The translations under genes and the position numbers were made by a program. This document shows, one piece after another, positions 25,366-33,918 of a stretch of 46,555 nt of DNA. The notes beneath the pieces were generated by a model. It made no database searches. It saw only the letters and a list, made by a program, of their open reading frames with translations, and was not told the DNA's origin. Source of the DNA: Planctomycetaceae bacterium (GTDB lineage Bacteria > Planctomycetota > Planctomycetia > Pirellulales > Pirellulaceae). How positions within the stretch are numbered: position 1 is the first letter of the stretch; every line of letters starts with the position of its first letter. The stretch lies in the NCBI GenBank assembly GCA_002723275.1, contig PBNZ01000004.1, positions 4,136-50,690 of the forward strand. Direction: 5' to 3'.

Positions 25366-26499
25366 TTAGGAGGTCACCTCCTGAAACGGAGTCGTCTGGG
25401 GTCGATCTAAGGGCGGATGCGACGACTCGGCAACCGGAATCGTCGATCGAAGAATCTCTTTCTGCTTTTCGGGGAAGCAAAGCTCCTTAATCCCGTAGAA
25501 GAGACGTAGCTCACCGGAGTCATGTCCAAGTCCGCTAAAACGAGCCGTCGCCTGATCGAGCATGTTCTTACCTTCCGGCCATCGCACATTCATCACCTTG
25601 CCGCAATCATCTAGCAACTGATAGATGCGTGCTCGTGTGACTCCCAAAGACCGCGCCTGAGCCCGTACGCTGAGAGGTTCGCTACCGATGCCAAGTCGCT
25701 CGGTCGCCAAACGATAAACGGTTGGCCCGGAATCGATCTGGATCTGTTTCAGCAACTGGCTGGAAAAACATTCACTGATCTGATTATCAACGGGCAAACT
25801 ATTCCCCTGCAGCTGATCTCCCACCCAATCGTGGACGTGCAGGATAGTAGTAGGAGTCAGAAGGCGATGAAGATCTTCACCCGGTTCGGCCTTCGACAAC
25901 TTGTGATAGACGCTGTGAAAAACTTCAAGGACACAACGAACACGCTTTTCACCGTGTGTACGTAAACCGCGAATCTCCCCGACCGTGTGATCCAGATATT
26001 GACTCAATGGCGTATGCCAAATGACCGTCGGAAGATTCTGCAAGGATGGAGCAAGTCGACCGAGTTTCTCGTGTCCGATATCAAACTTGCGAACCGCCTC
26101 TCGCCACTGACTCCATAATGCTTCGGAGACGACCGACGGATCGAACTTGACCCCAACCGGCGTCAGGTTGTCCGCCACCGAATCCGGAACTAATTCAGAA
26201 ATTCCAAAGGGAACGGCCGGCGGCTCGTCATTAGTGGCACGATGTAACAACTTGATCAGCGAGCCAATTTTCTTTTGTCCGATTCCCGGCGTCGCCGTCA
26301 ATTCGTTGAACGGCGTGGCAAGCAGATCTTCAAGCTTGTGATTCAAAAATGCCAACGGCAACCGACGGTCATTGGGCAAGACCCAGTAGCCAAGTGGCTT
26401 TTCGAGCCGATCCGCAAACCGCTCCTCGAGCAAGGTTTTGCGAACCTCTTCAAAACTCGTCACCAATTTGCCGTTTTCCACGGATGCTGAATTACCCAT
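25366..26499 (-). CDS. Helix-hairpin-helix and HTH protein, 377 aa
   Basis: Family not named with certainty. Residues about 50-85 (AFLNHKLEDLLATPFNELTA, then PGIGQKKIGSLIKLL) form a helix-hairpin-helix like that of the RNA polymerase alpha C-terminal domain. A middle part has a second HhH-like turn (GEIRGLRTHGEKRVRCVLEV). Near the C-terminus, SVRAQARSLGVTRARIYQLL is a helix-turn-helix resembling sigma region 4. There is no signal peptide or membrane segment. It is probably a DNA-binding transcription or genome-maintenance protein. The ATG at 26499 is favoured because the upstream ATG at 26547 lies inside a perfect palindrome that looks like its operator. Confidence 0.72.
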   Translation of the reverse strand: MGNSASVENGKLVTSFEEVRKTLLEERFADRLEKPLGYWVLPNDRRLPLAFLNHKLEDLLATPFNELTATPGIGQKKIGSLIKLLHRATNDEPPAVPFGISELVPDSVADNLTPVGVKFDPSVVSEALWSQWREAVRKFDIGHEKLGRLAPSLQNLPTVIWHTPLSQYLDHTVGEIRGLRTHGEKRVRCVLEVFHSVYHKLSKAEPGEDLHRLLTPTTILHVHDWVGDQLQGNSLPVDNQISECFSSQLLKQIQIDSGPTVYRLATERLGIGSEPLSVRAQARSLGVTRARIYQLLDDCGKVMNVRWPEGKNMLDQATARFSGLGHDSGELRLFYGIKELCFPEKQKEILRSTIPVAESSHPPLDRPQTTPFQEVTS

Positions 26500-26540
26500 G
26501 CCTTCTGATCTCCCGATTCCGCCCCTGCCCTCGTATGCAT

Positions 26541-26561
26541 GATTCACACTCTGTGAATCAC
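26541..26561. promoter_or_regulatory. Perfect 21-bp palindrome, candidate operator
   Basis: Nine-bp arms TGATTCACA (26541-26549) and TGTGAATCA (26553-26561) flank CTC. It lies 41 nt before the ATG at 26499 of the HhH/HTH gene. The symmetry and spacing fit a dimeric repressor site, possibly for autoregulation. No other copy was noticed in the window. Confidence 0.6.
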
Positions 26562-27130
26562 CTCTGTTCTGACTCCAAATTCAATGCAAATTTGCGATTC
26601 GTTCTTAATCCTGAACGACCATACTGGCCCGCAAAGCGTCGATGGTGGCATTTCCGTTTGACAAACCAAACTCCTCTCTAGAGGTAGTACCTAGAGCTAG
26701 AGGTGGTAGTCGAACAACCGCGTCTCTCGAGGTATTCTTAGGAATGGTGCTAGAAAGCGTCAAGGATCGAACTTTCCAGATGGGTAAAGTTTTTTTTACG
26801 AGTCCCTTCCGATTTTTAATCTAGCAGGTGTTCAAAAATTACTGCTGATATTTGTCCGATTTTTTTGCGGCAGCTACTTCGACTGTTTTTTAGCTGTTGA
26901 AAAAAGAAATTTATTTGGCGCTTTCTGGAGCAGGACAGCTGTTTTTTGAACTTCCCACTTGTCTTCTGGAGACGCTTGTCGACACAAAGAAAATAACCCT
27001 ACTTCCTCTATTCAGCCTGAATTAACAAATCTCTGGCTCGCCGCGCCACTGGACATTCAGGCACCCTAGAATGGTGGGAAACGAGCCTCAAACGTGCACC
27101 CATCTGGCGAACTTGACGAAGAGACAATTG
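26562..27130. other. Long AT-rich intergenic region with T-tracts
   Basis: About 570 nt between divergent genes without a supportable gene. Direct repeats CTAGAGGT(A/G)GTA lie at 26678-26689 and 26697-26708. Homopolymer tracts occur at 26790-26797, 26860-26866, 26886-26891, 26900-26905 and 26942-26947. The base content is clearly more AT-rich than the flanking genes. It may be a curved promoter region for the cyclase gene; no -10/-35 pair could be placed. Confidence 0.5.
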
Positions 27131-28867
27131 ATGGCCGACTTAACCGCCCAGGGACCCGAGCGAGCCGATCGTTGGCGACGGCAATTAAGAGCGTCAAATC
27201 CGATCATTCTGGGTCGAGAGGAAGGAACCTGGAGTGTTCCTTGGGACAATCGGGTTTCTCGAAAACACGCGAGGCTGCAGTGGAATGGACAGGCACTACA
27301 GGTCGAGGCCTTGCCGAATCGGCCCAATCCCATTTTTTTTCGTGGCGAACCCCATGATCACTTTCGAGCCGAGGTTGGCGATCGGTTCGTGATTGGCAGT
27401 ACCTCATTCACGATCTCTGCCGACGCCGTGAATGTAACAATCGACTTGCCACGTCCGGCGAGTCAGCAAACCTTTAGTGCTCAGCATCTCCGCCAAGTCG
27501 CCTTTCGCCATGCGCGTCAGCAGATCGAAGCCTTAAGCCGTCTGCCGGAAATCGTAGCCGGAGCCGTCAATGATCAGGAGCTTTGTGTCCGCCTAGTCAA
27601 TCTGGTCCTGACCGGCATCACATCAGCACACGCGGTTGCGGTTGTCCGCGGCGCTTTGGCAGCGGAGCCCGTCAAGGTTTTGCATTGGGACCACACCGAA
27701 TCGCGCCACAGCAGTTTTCAGCCAAGCGGGCAGTTGATTGAAGCGTCACTCGAGCAACAGGAAGGGATCCTTCATCTCTGGGATCGATCGTCGGAGGCGA
27801 CACCGTATACAATCGACGAGGAATGTGACTGGGCGTTCTGCATTCCGGTACCGGGGACAAGTTGTGACCGATGGGCCATCTACGTCGCGGGACAAGCAGG
27901 TGCGACAAATCTTCGGCCGGACGACTTCCAGGATTACCTGAAGTTTGTCCAATTGGTGGCGACAACCGTGGGGAATGTCTGCGACCTTCGCCTCTTGCAA
28001 CGGCGCACCACGTCGCTCTCCAGTTTCTTTTCTCCGCCGGTGCGCGATGCTTTGGCAGTTTCGGATCCCGAAGTCGCTCTCGCTCCGCGTGAGGCCAACG
28101 TATCGGTATTATTTTGCGATCTCCGAGGTTTTTCTCGCGAATCAGAGCGAAGTTCTGATGATCTCTTTGATCTCCTGAATCGAGTCGGGGGTTCGCTGGG
28201 GATCATGACCCGCAAGATTCTAGATTACGGTGGAGTCATCGGAGATTTTCACGGCGATTCAGCCATGGGTTTCTGGGGATGGCCCATCTCTCAAGGTGAT
28301 GACGTTATTCCGGCATGTCGAACGGCTTTGGAGATCCGATCTGAACTCGAGGCAGCGGCGAGTGACCGGCATGCCATGTCGGGTTTTCGCGTAGGCATCG
28401 GGATCGCGACCGGTCAGGCCGTGGCTGGCAAGATCGGCACCGTCGACCAGGTAAAGGTCACGGTATTCGGCCCCGTCGTCAACGTGGCTGCGAGACTGGA
28501 AGGCATGACGCGCAGATTCGGCAGTGCTATCCTGGTCGATGGACAAACGGCGGAAGCGATTGAACGAATCACGCCCCAAGACTCACTCGCAACACGCCGA
28601 CTCGGCAACTTCCGCCCCTATGGAATGGCATCGACAGTGTCTGTTCATCAGCTAATGACAGCCGCGGATCTTGCTGCAACCGACATCCCGACGAGTCATT
28701 CGGGCATCGACGCATTCGCGGATGGGGATTGGAAACGTGCGGCCGAATTATTCCATGAACTCCCACAATCCGATCCGGTACGCAACTTCTTTTTGGCCTA
28801 CCTGCAACAACACAACGGGAATGTCCCAGAGCAATGGGACGGTATCGTGGAACTCGATTCGAAGTGA
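27131..28867 (+). CDS. FHA-GAF adenylate/guanylate cyclase
   Basis: A 578-aa soluble signalling protein. An FHA domain (residues about 24-110) has the expected GR, SRKH and N landmarks (ILGRE at 26-30, VSRKHARLQ at 42-50), so it should bind phosphothreonine peptides. A GAF-like domain follows (about 150-310). The class III cyclase domain (about 320-500) has both metal aspartates in VLFCDLRGFS and FHGDSAMGFW, plus the NVAARLEGM Asn/Arg motif. Whether the product is cAMP or cGMP is not certain. The ATG at 27131 gives MADLTAQGPERADRWRR, typical of planctomycete relatives; an ATG at 27071 is open too. It ends 5 nt from the convergent HDAC stop. Confidence 0.9.
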   Translation: MADLTAQGPERADRWRRQLRASNPIILGREEGTWSVPWDNRVSRKHARLQWNGQALQVEALPNRPNPIFFRGEPHDHFRAEVGDRFVIGSTSFTISADAVNVTIDLPRPASQQTFSAQHLRQVAFRHARQQIEALSRLPEIVAGAVNDQELCVRLVNLVLTGITSAHAVAVVRGALAAEPVKVLHWDHTESRHSSFQPSGQLIEASLEQQEGILHLWDRSSEATPYTIDEECDWAFCIPVPGTSCDRWAIYVAGQAGATNLRPDDFQDYLKFVQLVATTVGNVCDLRLLQRRTTSLSSFFSPPVRDALAVSDPEVALAPREANVSVLFCDLRGFSRESERSSDDLFDLLNRVGGSLGIMTRKILDYGGVIGDFHGDSAMGFWGWPISQGDDVIPACRTALEIRSELEAAASDRHAMSGFRVGIGIATGQAVAGKIGTVDQVKVTVFGPVVNVAARLEGMTRRFGSAILVDGQTAEAIERITPQDSLATRRLGNFRPYGMASTVSVHQLMTAADLAATDIPTSHSGIDAFADGDWKRAAELFHELPQSDPVRNFFLAYLQQHNGNVPEQWDGIVELDSK

Positions 28868-28872
28868 TCGGT

Positions 28873-29811
28873 TCAGTCGTTCGCCGCGAGCAATCGCTTG
28901 AGATGGAGTTCCACACAATCGGGCAGAACATCGGTGTTGTAACCACCTTCAAGTAAACTCACCACACGCCCTTGTGCATGTGCTTGAGCGACGTCCAAGA
29001 CATGATCGGTCAACGGTTGAAAGTCATGGGTTTCCAATCCGAGCGAGCCAATAGGATCCAAGCGATGGGCATCGAAACCAGCGCTGATGAGCACCAGTTC
29101 GGGCTTCGTTTTCTCAGCAATCTGCTCAAGACCTCGAGTGAACTCTGAAAAATATTCCTCGCGTTTCGTTCCAAACTCGACGGGAATATTTCGCGTCCAT
29201 CCCAGCCCTGCAGCAGCTCCTGTCTCATCAGCCTTACCGGTTCCGGGATAGAAGGGCCAACGATGAATCGACAAGAAACCAACTTGCCCATCGTCGTAAA
29301 ACATGTCCTGTGTCCCATTTCCGTGATGGACATCCCAGTCAACAATCAGCACGCTGCGGAGGTCGAATTTTTGGATCGCAGACCTAGCAGCAACCGCGAC
29401 GTTATTGAACAAACAGAATCCCATGGCAGATTTAGGAATGGCATGATGTCCCGGGGGTCGGCTCAAACAGAGGGCCGACTGGTCGACACCCTTCATGACC
29501 TGTGAAACCGCATCACAAGCGGCCCCAGACGCTCGTATCGCTGCCTCGAAAGACTTTTCGCTCACCACAGTATCTGTTTCGATACGTCCACCCCCCTGTT
29601 CCGCGAACAATCGCACATGCTGAACATATTCCGGCGTATGCACGGCATGCAGATTTTCGATCGGAGCAGCTTCAACGGGCATGCGACGACAGGCCTTCGT
29701 CAACTCGATTTTCTCGAGATGAGCCATAACGCGTTCGAGTCTCAGGGCGCGTTCCGGATGCCGACCGGTGTCATGTTCAAGAAAGCAGTCGTCGAAGTAG
29801 AGCAGCGCCAT
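28873..29811 (-). CDS. Histone deacetylase family protein
   Basis: A 312-aa zinc-dependent deacylase of the HDAC/acetoin-utilisation/APAH superfamily. Conserved motifs: LSRPPGHHA (active-site histidine pair), IVDWDVHHGNGTQDMFY (Asp and His zinc ligands), SIHRWPFYPGTG and LVLISAGFDAHRLDP (second zinc Asp). The opening FDDCFLEHDTGRHPERALRL matches class II-type members. Bacterial versions act on acetylated polyamines, lysines or related amides; the substrate here is not known. It begins 65 nt after the tex stop on the same strand and is probably co-transcribed with tex. Confidence 0.93.
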   Translation of the reverse strand: MALLYFDDCFLEHDTGRHPERALRLERVMAHLEKIELTKACRRMPVEAAPIENLHAVHTPEYVQHVRLFAEQGGGRIETDTVVSEKSFEAAIRASGAACDAVSQVMKGVDQSALCLSRPPGHHAIPKSAMGFCLFNNVAVAARSAIQKFDLRSVLIVDWDVHHGNGTQDMFYDDGQVGFLSIHRWPFYPGTGKADETGAAAGLGWTRNIPVEFGTKREEYFSEFTRGLEQIAEKTKPELVLISAGFDAHRLDPIGSLGLETHDFQPLTDHVLDVAQAHAQGRVVSLLEGGYNTDVLPDCVELHLKRLLAAND

Positions 29812-29876
29812 TTAACTCTCTCACCAAAGATCAGCGAAGTTAAAGCAAATGGGATCAGAACGACTGGGATTGGCAA

Positions 29877-32800
29877 TCAGGAATTTTTCTGATTGCCCTC
29901 CGAATCCGGTTTATCCGTATCGCTCTTTCGCTGATGAAACTGCAGGAGATCTGAAAAAGTTCTCATCGGCTCACGACCTTCGGCCATGGCATCCGTGATC
30001 GGCGCGACAGGCTTGGCTTTCTTCTTCGGTTTCCAATTGGTTTTTTGTCGAGCCCCCTTACCACGTGCCCCCTGCTGACCTCGACGTTTTTCACCAGACT
30101 CTTTCGATCGCGTGGGTTTTCGCCGGCGCGGAGCTGAACCCTCTTTCGCTTCCGACTTCTTAGGTCGCTGCTGGCGTGGCTTTTCGGTTCCGGGTTCAAT
30201 GGCGGTCAGCGAAACACGGCGTCGCTTGTCATCCACTCCGATTACCCAGACCTCAAGGATATCTCCAACACTCACGACATCATGAGGATCACTGATAAAG
30301 CGATCGGCCAGCCGGCTGACGTGGATCAAGCCGCTATCGGTTAAACCGATATCAACAAACGCACCAAAGTCCACGACATTCAGTACCGTCCCGGAGAACT
30401 TCATTCCCTGCTTGAGATCTTCCAACTTGAGGATCTCACGCCGAAAGACGGGCGGTGACAGATCTTCGCGAGGATCACGTCCTGGCCGAGCCAGCGATGA
30501 GAGAATATCGGCAAGCAACAGCTTTCCAACGGTGAGTTTTTCGGCCAATTCGACGGTGTTGATCCCCATCAGTCGTTCGGCCAAGCCATTATTCGCACTG
30601 ACATCCTGATTCGCAGCGGCACCTGCCTCAGCCGTGCCATCCGAAGCCGCATCGTCATCGGCGGAACTCTCAACGGCGGTCGTCGCATCCGCCTCGGAGG
30701 TCGAGTCTGATTTAGCAGCCGGCGACTCCGCCTGCTGAACGTCCGCCTCAGTAGCTACCGAGGCAGCAGCCTCACTATCAGTCGATGTGGCGTCAGTCGA
30801 TGTGGCGTCAGTCGATGTAGCAGTCGAAGCATCTTCAACAGCAACCTCCGATGACGATTCCGCACTCGCCTGTTGCGAGCTCTCAAGAGGCTGAGTCTTG
30901 CGGCTCACCAGTTCGGCAACATCGCAGTCGATTTCCCCGAGCACACGTTCGGCAATTTCATAACTTTCGGGATGAATCCACGTTTCATCCAACGGGTTTT
31001 CGGCACCGGGAATCTTCAGAAATCCGGCCGCCTGCACGAAGGTAGCATCGCCGATCCCAGCCACCTCTTTCAGTTGTTCTCGATTGCGAAAGGGACCGTG
31101 CTCTTGCCGATACTCATAAAGCCGTCGTGCCGTTAATTGGTTGAGTCCGGAAACGTATCCCAACAAGGCGGGGCTAGCCGAATTCACATCGACGCCGACG
31201 TAATTCACACACGATTCCACCACGGCATCGAGAGAATCTCGCAGATGCTTCGCCTTGATGTCGTGCTGATAGAGCCCTACGCCGATATTGGCGGGATCGA
31301 TTTTGACCAATTCGGAAAGCGGATCGAGCGCTCTTCTACCGATGGACACTGCACCACGAACGGTGGCATCGAACTTCGGCAATTCTTCCCGTCCCATCTG
31401 GCTTGTCGAGTAAACACTTGCACCCGCTTCATTGACCATCAAATACTTGACGTCGGAGTCTGCCAGCTCATCGGTGAGGATTTGTGCGACGAGCTGTTCG
31501 GTTTCGCGACTCGCCGTTCCGTTTCCAATCGCGACGACGGAAACTTGGTGTTCCTTGATTTGCTCAATCAATCGTTGGCGTGATTGTTGAACTCGTTCGG
31601 CTGCCCCAATCACATGAATGAGTGTATGGGATAGTACATTTCCAAACTCATCCAGCCCGACAAGTTTGCAGCCACTGCGAAATCCGGGATCTATCGCCAG
31701 GACACGATGTTGGTGCAAAGGGGGCTGCAGCAGCAGTTTTCGCAGGTTCTGAGCAAACACTTTCACCGCATGCAACTCAGCACGATCCGTCAAATCACGG
31801 CGGATCTCTCGTTCAATACTTGGCACGACGAGTCGGTGCAGTGCGTCATGGAGAGCATCACGGATCGTCGCCGCATACGGGTGCTCGGTTTCAACAATCA
31901 GCTGTTCCGCGTCATTTCTGAGCTGTTCGTTATCGAATTGAATTTTGACACGAAGTACTTTGCAACGTTCGCCTCGATTAATCGCGAGCACTCGATAGTG
32001 AGGCAATCGACTAATTGGCTCTGAATAGTCGAAATAGTCCTTAAAGGACTGTTCCAGTTTTTGTCGTTTTCGTCGACGTGACTCACGACGTTGCACGCGC
32101 CGTTCTTCTGCGGCCTCTGCCTTGCCCGGCTTCGCCGGACCTTCATGGGCTGGCGGTTGCGGCGAGGAACCATTGTCCGCAGCTGCGGCGGTTTCTTCGG
32201 TCGCGGTTTCTTCGGTCGCGGTTTCTTCGGTCGCGGTTTCTTCGGTCGCGGTTTCTGAATTTTCTTCAGCAGCCACGACAGGCTCGTCGGATTGCGATTC
32301 CGAACCTCGTTCGTCGGCAGGAGACTCGTCCTCGACGATCGCCGTCGGATCTTCTGAGCCGGTATCGTCCGCTGGCTGATCGAGTTGTTCCAATGACTTC
32401 TCTTCAACCGGCAGCTCACCGTCAGCTTGCTGAGCATTTTCGATACGTTTGCTCACCAGCGTCCCGGTCCACATCCCCTTGCGAGCTAAGGCGCGCAGAT
32501 CGACGCGTTCGCTGATCATCTCTGCGAGAATATGGCCCACTCCAGTCAGGACGTCAGCGGTCGAGTTCAGCTCTTTTTCGGAATCGACAAAGGCCGCAGC
32601 ACGCGACTCTAAATCTTCAACTTCGCCGGAAGCTTGTAATATTTCCACGGCCAGCGGCTCAAGACCTCTCTGTTTAGCGACCGTCGCCAAGCTTTGTTTT
32701 TTGGGCCGAAACGGCAGGTAAAGATCTTCGAGGTTTTTGAGCGAATTTGCGGCACGAATCTGCTGCTCAAGTTCTTCCGTTAGCTTCGACTGCGAATCGA

Positions 32801-33050
32801 TTGATCGCAGGATTTTCTGACGTCGCTCATCCAGCTGACGCTGAAGAAGAACCGCTTCTTGGACCTGACGAATCTGCTCTTCATCTAATCCTCCCGTGCG
32901 ATCCCGTCGGTAGCGGGTAATGAACGGCACGGTGTTGCCTTCATCGAGCAATTCAACGGTCGCCTGAATTTTTTCAAGCGGTAAACGAACCTGTCGAGCA
33001 ACAAGTTCGAGCTTTGCGTTTTCAAGAGTCGGTTCCATGGCTTCAACCAT
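29877..33050 (-). CDS. tex: Tex-like transcription accessory protein with acidic insertions
   Basis: A 1057-aa RNA-binding protein of the Tex family, usually about 770 aa. The helical N-terminus (VELLDEGNTVPFITRYRRDR), the YqgF/RNase H-like core (VLAIDPGFRSGCKLVGLDEF), the HhH region (LYEYRQEHGPFRNREQLKEV, then AGIGDATFVQAAGFLKIPGA) and the S1 domain (GTVLNVVDFGAFVDIGLTDS) appear in the normal order. Two acidic low-complexity insertions account for the extra length: about residues 206-320, with TEETA repeats, and about 715-820, with ATSTD repeats. A Lys/Arg-rich C-terminal tail follows S1. The start is uncertain between 33050 and 33038; neither has a good ribosome binding site. It precedes the HDAC gene. 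Confidence 0.93.
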   Translation of the reverse strand: MVEAMEPTLENAKLELVARQVRLPLEKIQATVELLDEGNTVPFITRYRRDRTGGLDEEQIRQVQEAVLLQRQLDERRQKILRSIDSQSKLTEELEQQIRAANSLKNLEDLYLPFRPKKQSLATVAKQRGLEPLAVEILQASGEVEDLESRAAAFVDSEKELNSTADVLTGVGHILAEMISERVDLRALARKGMWTGTLVSKRIENAQQADGELPVEEKSLEQLDQPADDTGSEDPTAIVEDESPADERGSESQSDEPVVAAEENSETATEETATEETATEETATEETAAAADNGSSPQPPAHEGPAKPGKAEAAEERRVQRRESRRRKRQKLEQSFKDYFDYSEPISRLPHYRVLAINRGERCKVLRVKIQFDNEQLRNDAEQLIVETEHPYAATIRDALHDALHRLVVPSIEREIRRDLTDRAELHAVKVFAQNLRKLLLQPPLHQHRVLAIDPGFRSGCKLVGLDEFGNVLSHTLIHVIGAAERVQQSRQRLIEQIKEHQVSVVAIGNGTASRETEQLVAQILTDELADSDVKYLMVNEAGASVYSTSQMGREELPKFDATVRGAVSIGRRALDPLSELVKIDPANIGVGLYQHDIKAKHLRDSLDAVVESCVNYVGVDVNSASPALLGYVSGLNQLTARRLYEYRQEHGPFRNREQLKEVAGIGDATFVQAAGFLKIPGAENPLDETWIHPESYEIAERVLGEIDCDVAELVSRKTQPLESSQQASAESSSEVAVEDASTATSTDATSTDATSTDSEAAASVATEADVQQAESPAAKSDSTSEADATTAVESSADDDAASDGTAEAGAAANQDVSANNGLAERLMGINTVELAEKLTVGKLLLADILSSLARPGRDPREDLSPPVFRREILKLEDLKQGMKFSGTVLNVVDFGAFVDIGLTDSGLIHVSRLADRFISDPHDVVSVGDILEVWVIGVDDKRRRVSLTAIEPGTEKPRQQRPKKSEAKEGSAPRRRKPTRSKESGEKRRGQQGARGKGARQKTNWKPKKKAKPVAPITDAMAEGREPMRTFSDLLQFHQRKSDTDKPDSEGNQKNS
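30781..30825. repeat. 15-bp tandem repeat in tex
   Basis: Three copies of about 15 nt (GTCGATGTGGCGTCA and variants) encode the ATSTD repeats on the minus strand. The repeat is in frame and lies inside the second acidic insertion, so copy changes would add or remove five residues without breaking the gene. Confidence 0.75.
32188..32256. repeat. 15-bp tandem repeat in tex
   Basis: Four exact copies and one partial copy of GCGGTTTCTTCGGTC encode the TEETA repeats on the minus strand in the first acidic insertion. The unit is in frame, so slippage would change length only. Confidence 0.85.
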
Positions 33051-33490
33051 ATGGTCGTCACATTTGGCAAAAAGGAGACAAGGCAGAGCGATTGCTGAAT
33101 CACATCAATAGATCGTTTTAACGATAGCGAAGCCGCACAAATCAGCACCCGTACCAATAAAGACTTCGGCCGGCGATCAGCTGCCTTATTCGTGAGTAAG
33201 ACGCCAATTAATCACCCACGAGCCTGGGTCCCAAGACGGTTTACCGGAGTGAGTCCTTTCCGCTTCGACGTGAATTCCAAAAGGTGAGCGATTAGAACAA
33301 GCTGGATCTCAACGCGCTCAGGTAGCGCAATCTAGCGCCTCTAGAATTGTTTGTCAAGGATTGGCCAGTTGCGACAAGCTAACACCAACAAGCGTTCATC
33401 CGACAGCTCGGTCTACGAATCCGACATTTTCCGATTTTTTGCTCAATCCAACCGCCCCTCCTCAGCCGATACAGAGAGAGAAGTGCAGAA
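33051..33490. other. Intergenic region between tex and a small conserved gene
   Basis: About 440 nt between divergent genes. I see no gene, RNA or strong inverted repeat here. It should contain the promoters of tex and of the 109-aa gene. Confidence 0.4.
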
Positions 33491-33820
33491 ATGTCACACA
33501 ACGCACCTCTATTTTGTCGCAAACATGGATGTGATTGCGAAGAGAGTGCTAGCCTGGAAGGAATGGAATCCATGGCGATGAGCCACTTACGAGTGTTTCA
33601 CGGTCCCGAAGACACTGCTCAAACAACTTCCGTTGCTGAGGAATCCGATCGCCGGAACGAGGTGTCCGTACCTTTACGGGATGTCTTGAGAACCCTGGCA
33701 GACGCTGTCCACAGCAATCGAGGCTGGGTACGAGATTTCGAAAATGACGAAATCACTATTCCGACAGATCTTTACGAGGTCATCCTGGCCTACCAACATT
33801 ACCGACGCCCCTCCGCTTAA
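33491..33820 (+). CDS. Small conserved hypothetical protein, 109 aa
   Basis: The C-terminal half (PLRDVLRTLADAVHSNRGWV, RDFENDEITIPTDLYEVILA, YQHYRRPSA) is strongly protein-like and resembles a short planctomycete family of unknown function. The N-terminal part holds a cysteine cluster (CRKHGCDC) that may bind a metal or may lie outside the real protein. ATG 33491 has GAGAGAG upstream; later ATGs in MESMAMSHLR are alternatives. A strong terminator follows the gene, so it appears to be a single-gene unit. Confidence 0.65.
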   Translation: MSHNAPLFCRKHGCDCEESASLEGMESMAMSHLRVFHGPEDTAQTTSVAEESDRRNEVSVPLRDVLRTLADAVHSNRGWVRDFENDEITIPTDLYEVILAYQHYRRPSA

Positions 33821-33853
33821 TTTGTTCGGAACGGGTCAGCACCCTACTATTCC

Positions 33854-33893
33854 AGCACGCGATGCCCCGCGGGGATCGTTGTGCTTTTTTTTT
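33854..33893 (+). terminator. Strong Rho-independent terminator
   Basis: A long imperfect stem, with outer arms AGCAC and GTGCT and inner CGAT/ATCG plus CCCC/GGGG, is followed by a run of nine T. It ends the 109-aa gene. The last T lies only 26 nt before the next ATG at 33919. Confidence 0.8.
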
Positions 33894-33918
33894 GGTGCTC
33901 TGGGAGAAATACATCAAG

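Noticed and set aside
32078-32515. Plus-strand frames with FLRSR or VAVSS repeats
   Set aside because: They are readings of the 15-bp tandem repeat on the strand opposite tex.
15121-33201. The 15-mer CTTATTCGTGAGTAA at about 15121 and about 33187
   Set aside because: One such pair is expected by chance in a window of this size, and one copy lies in the TPR coding sequence.
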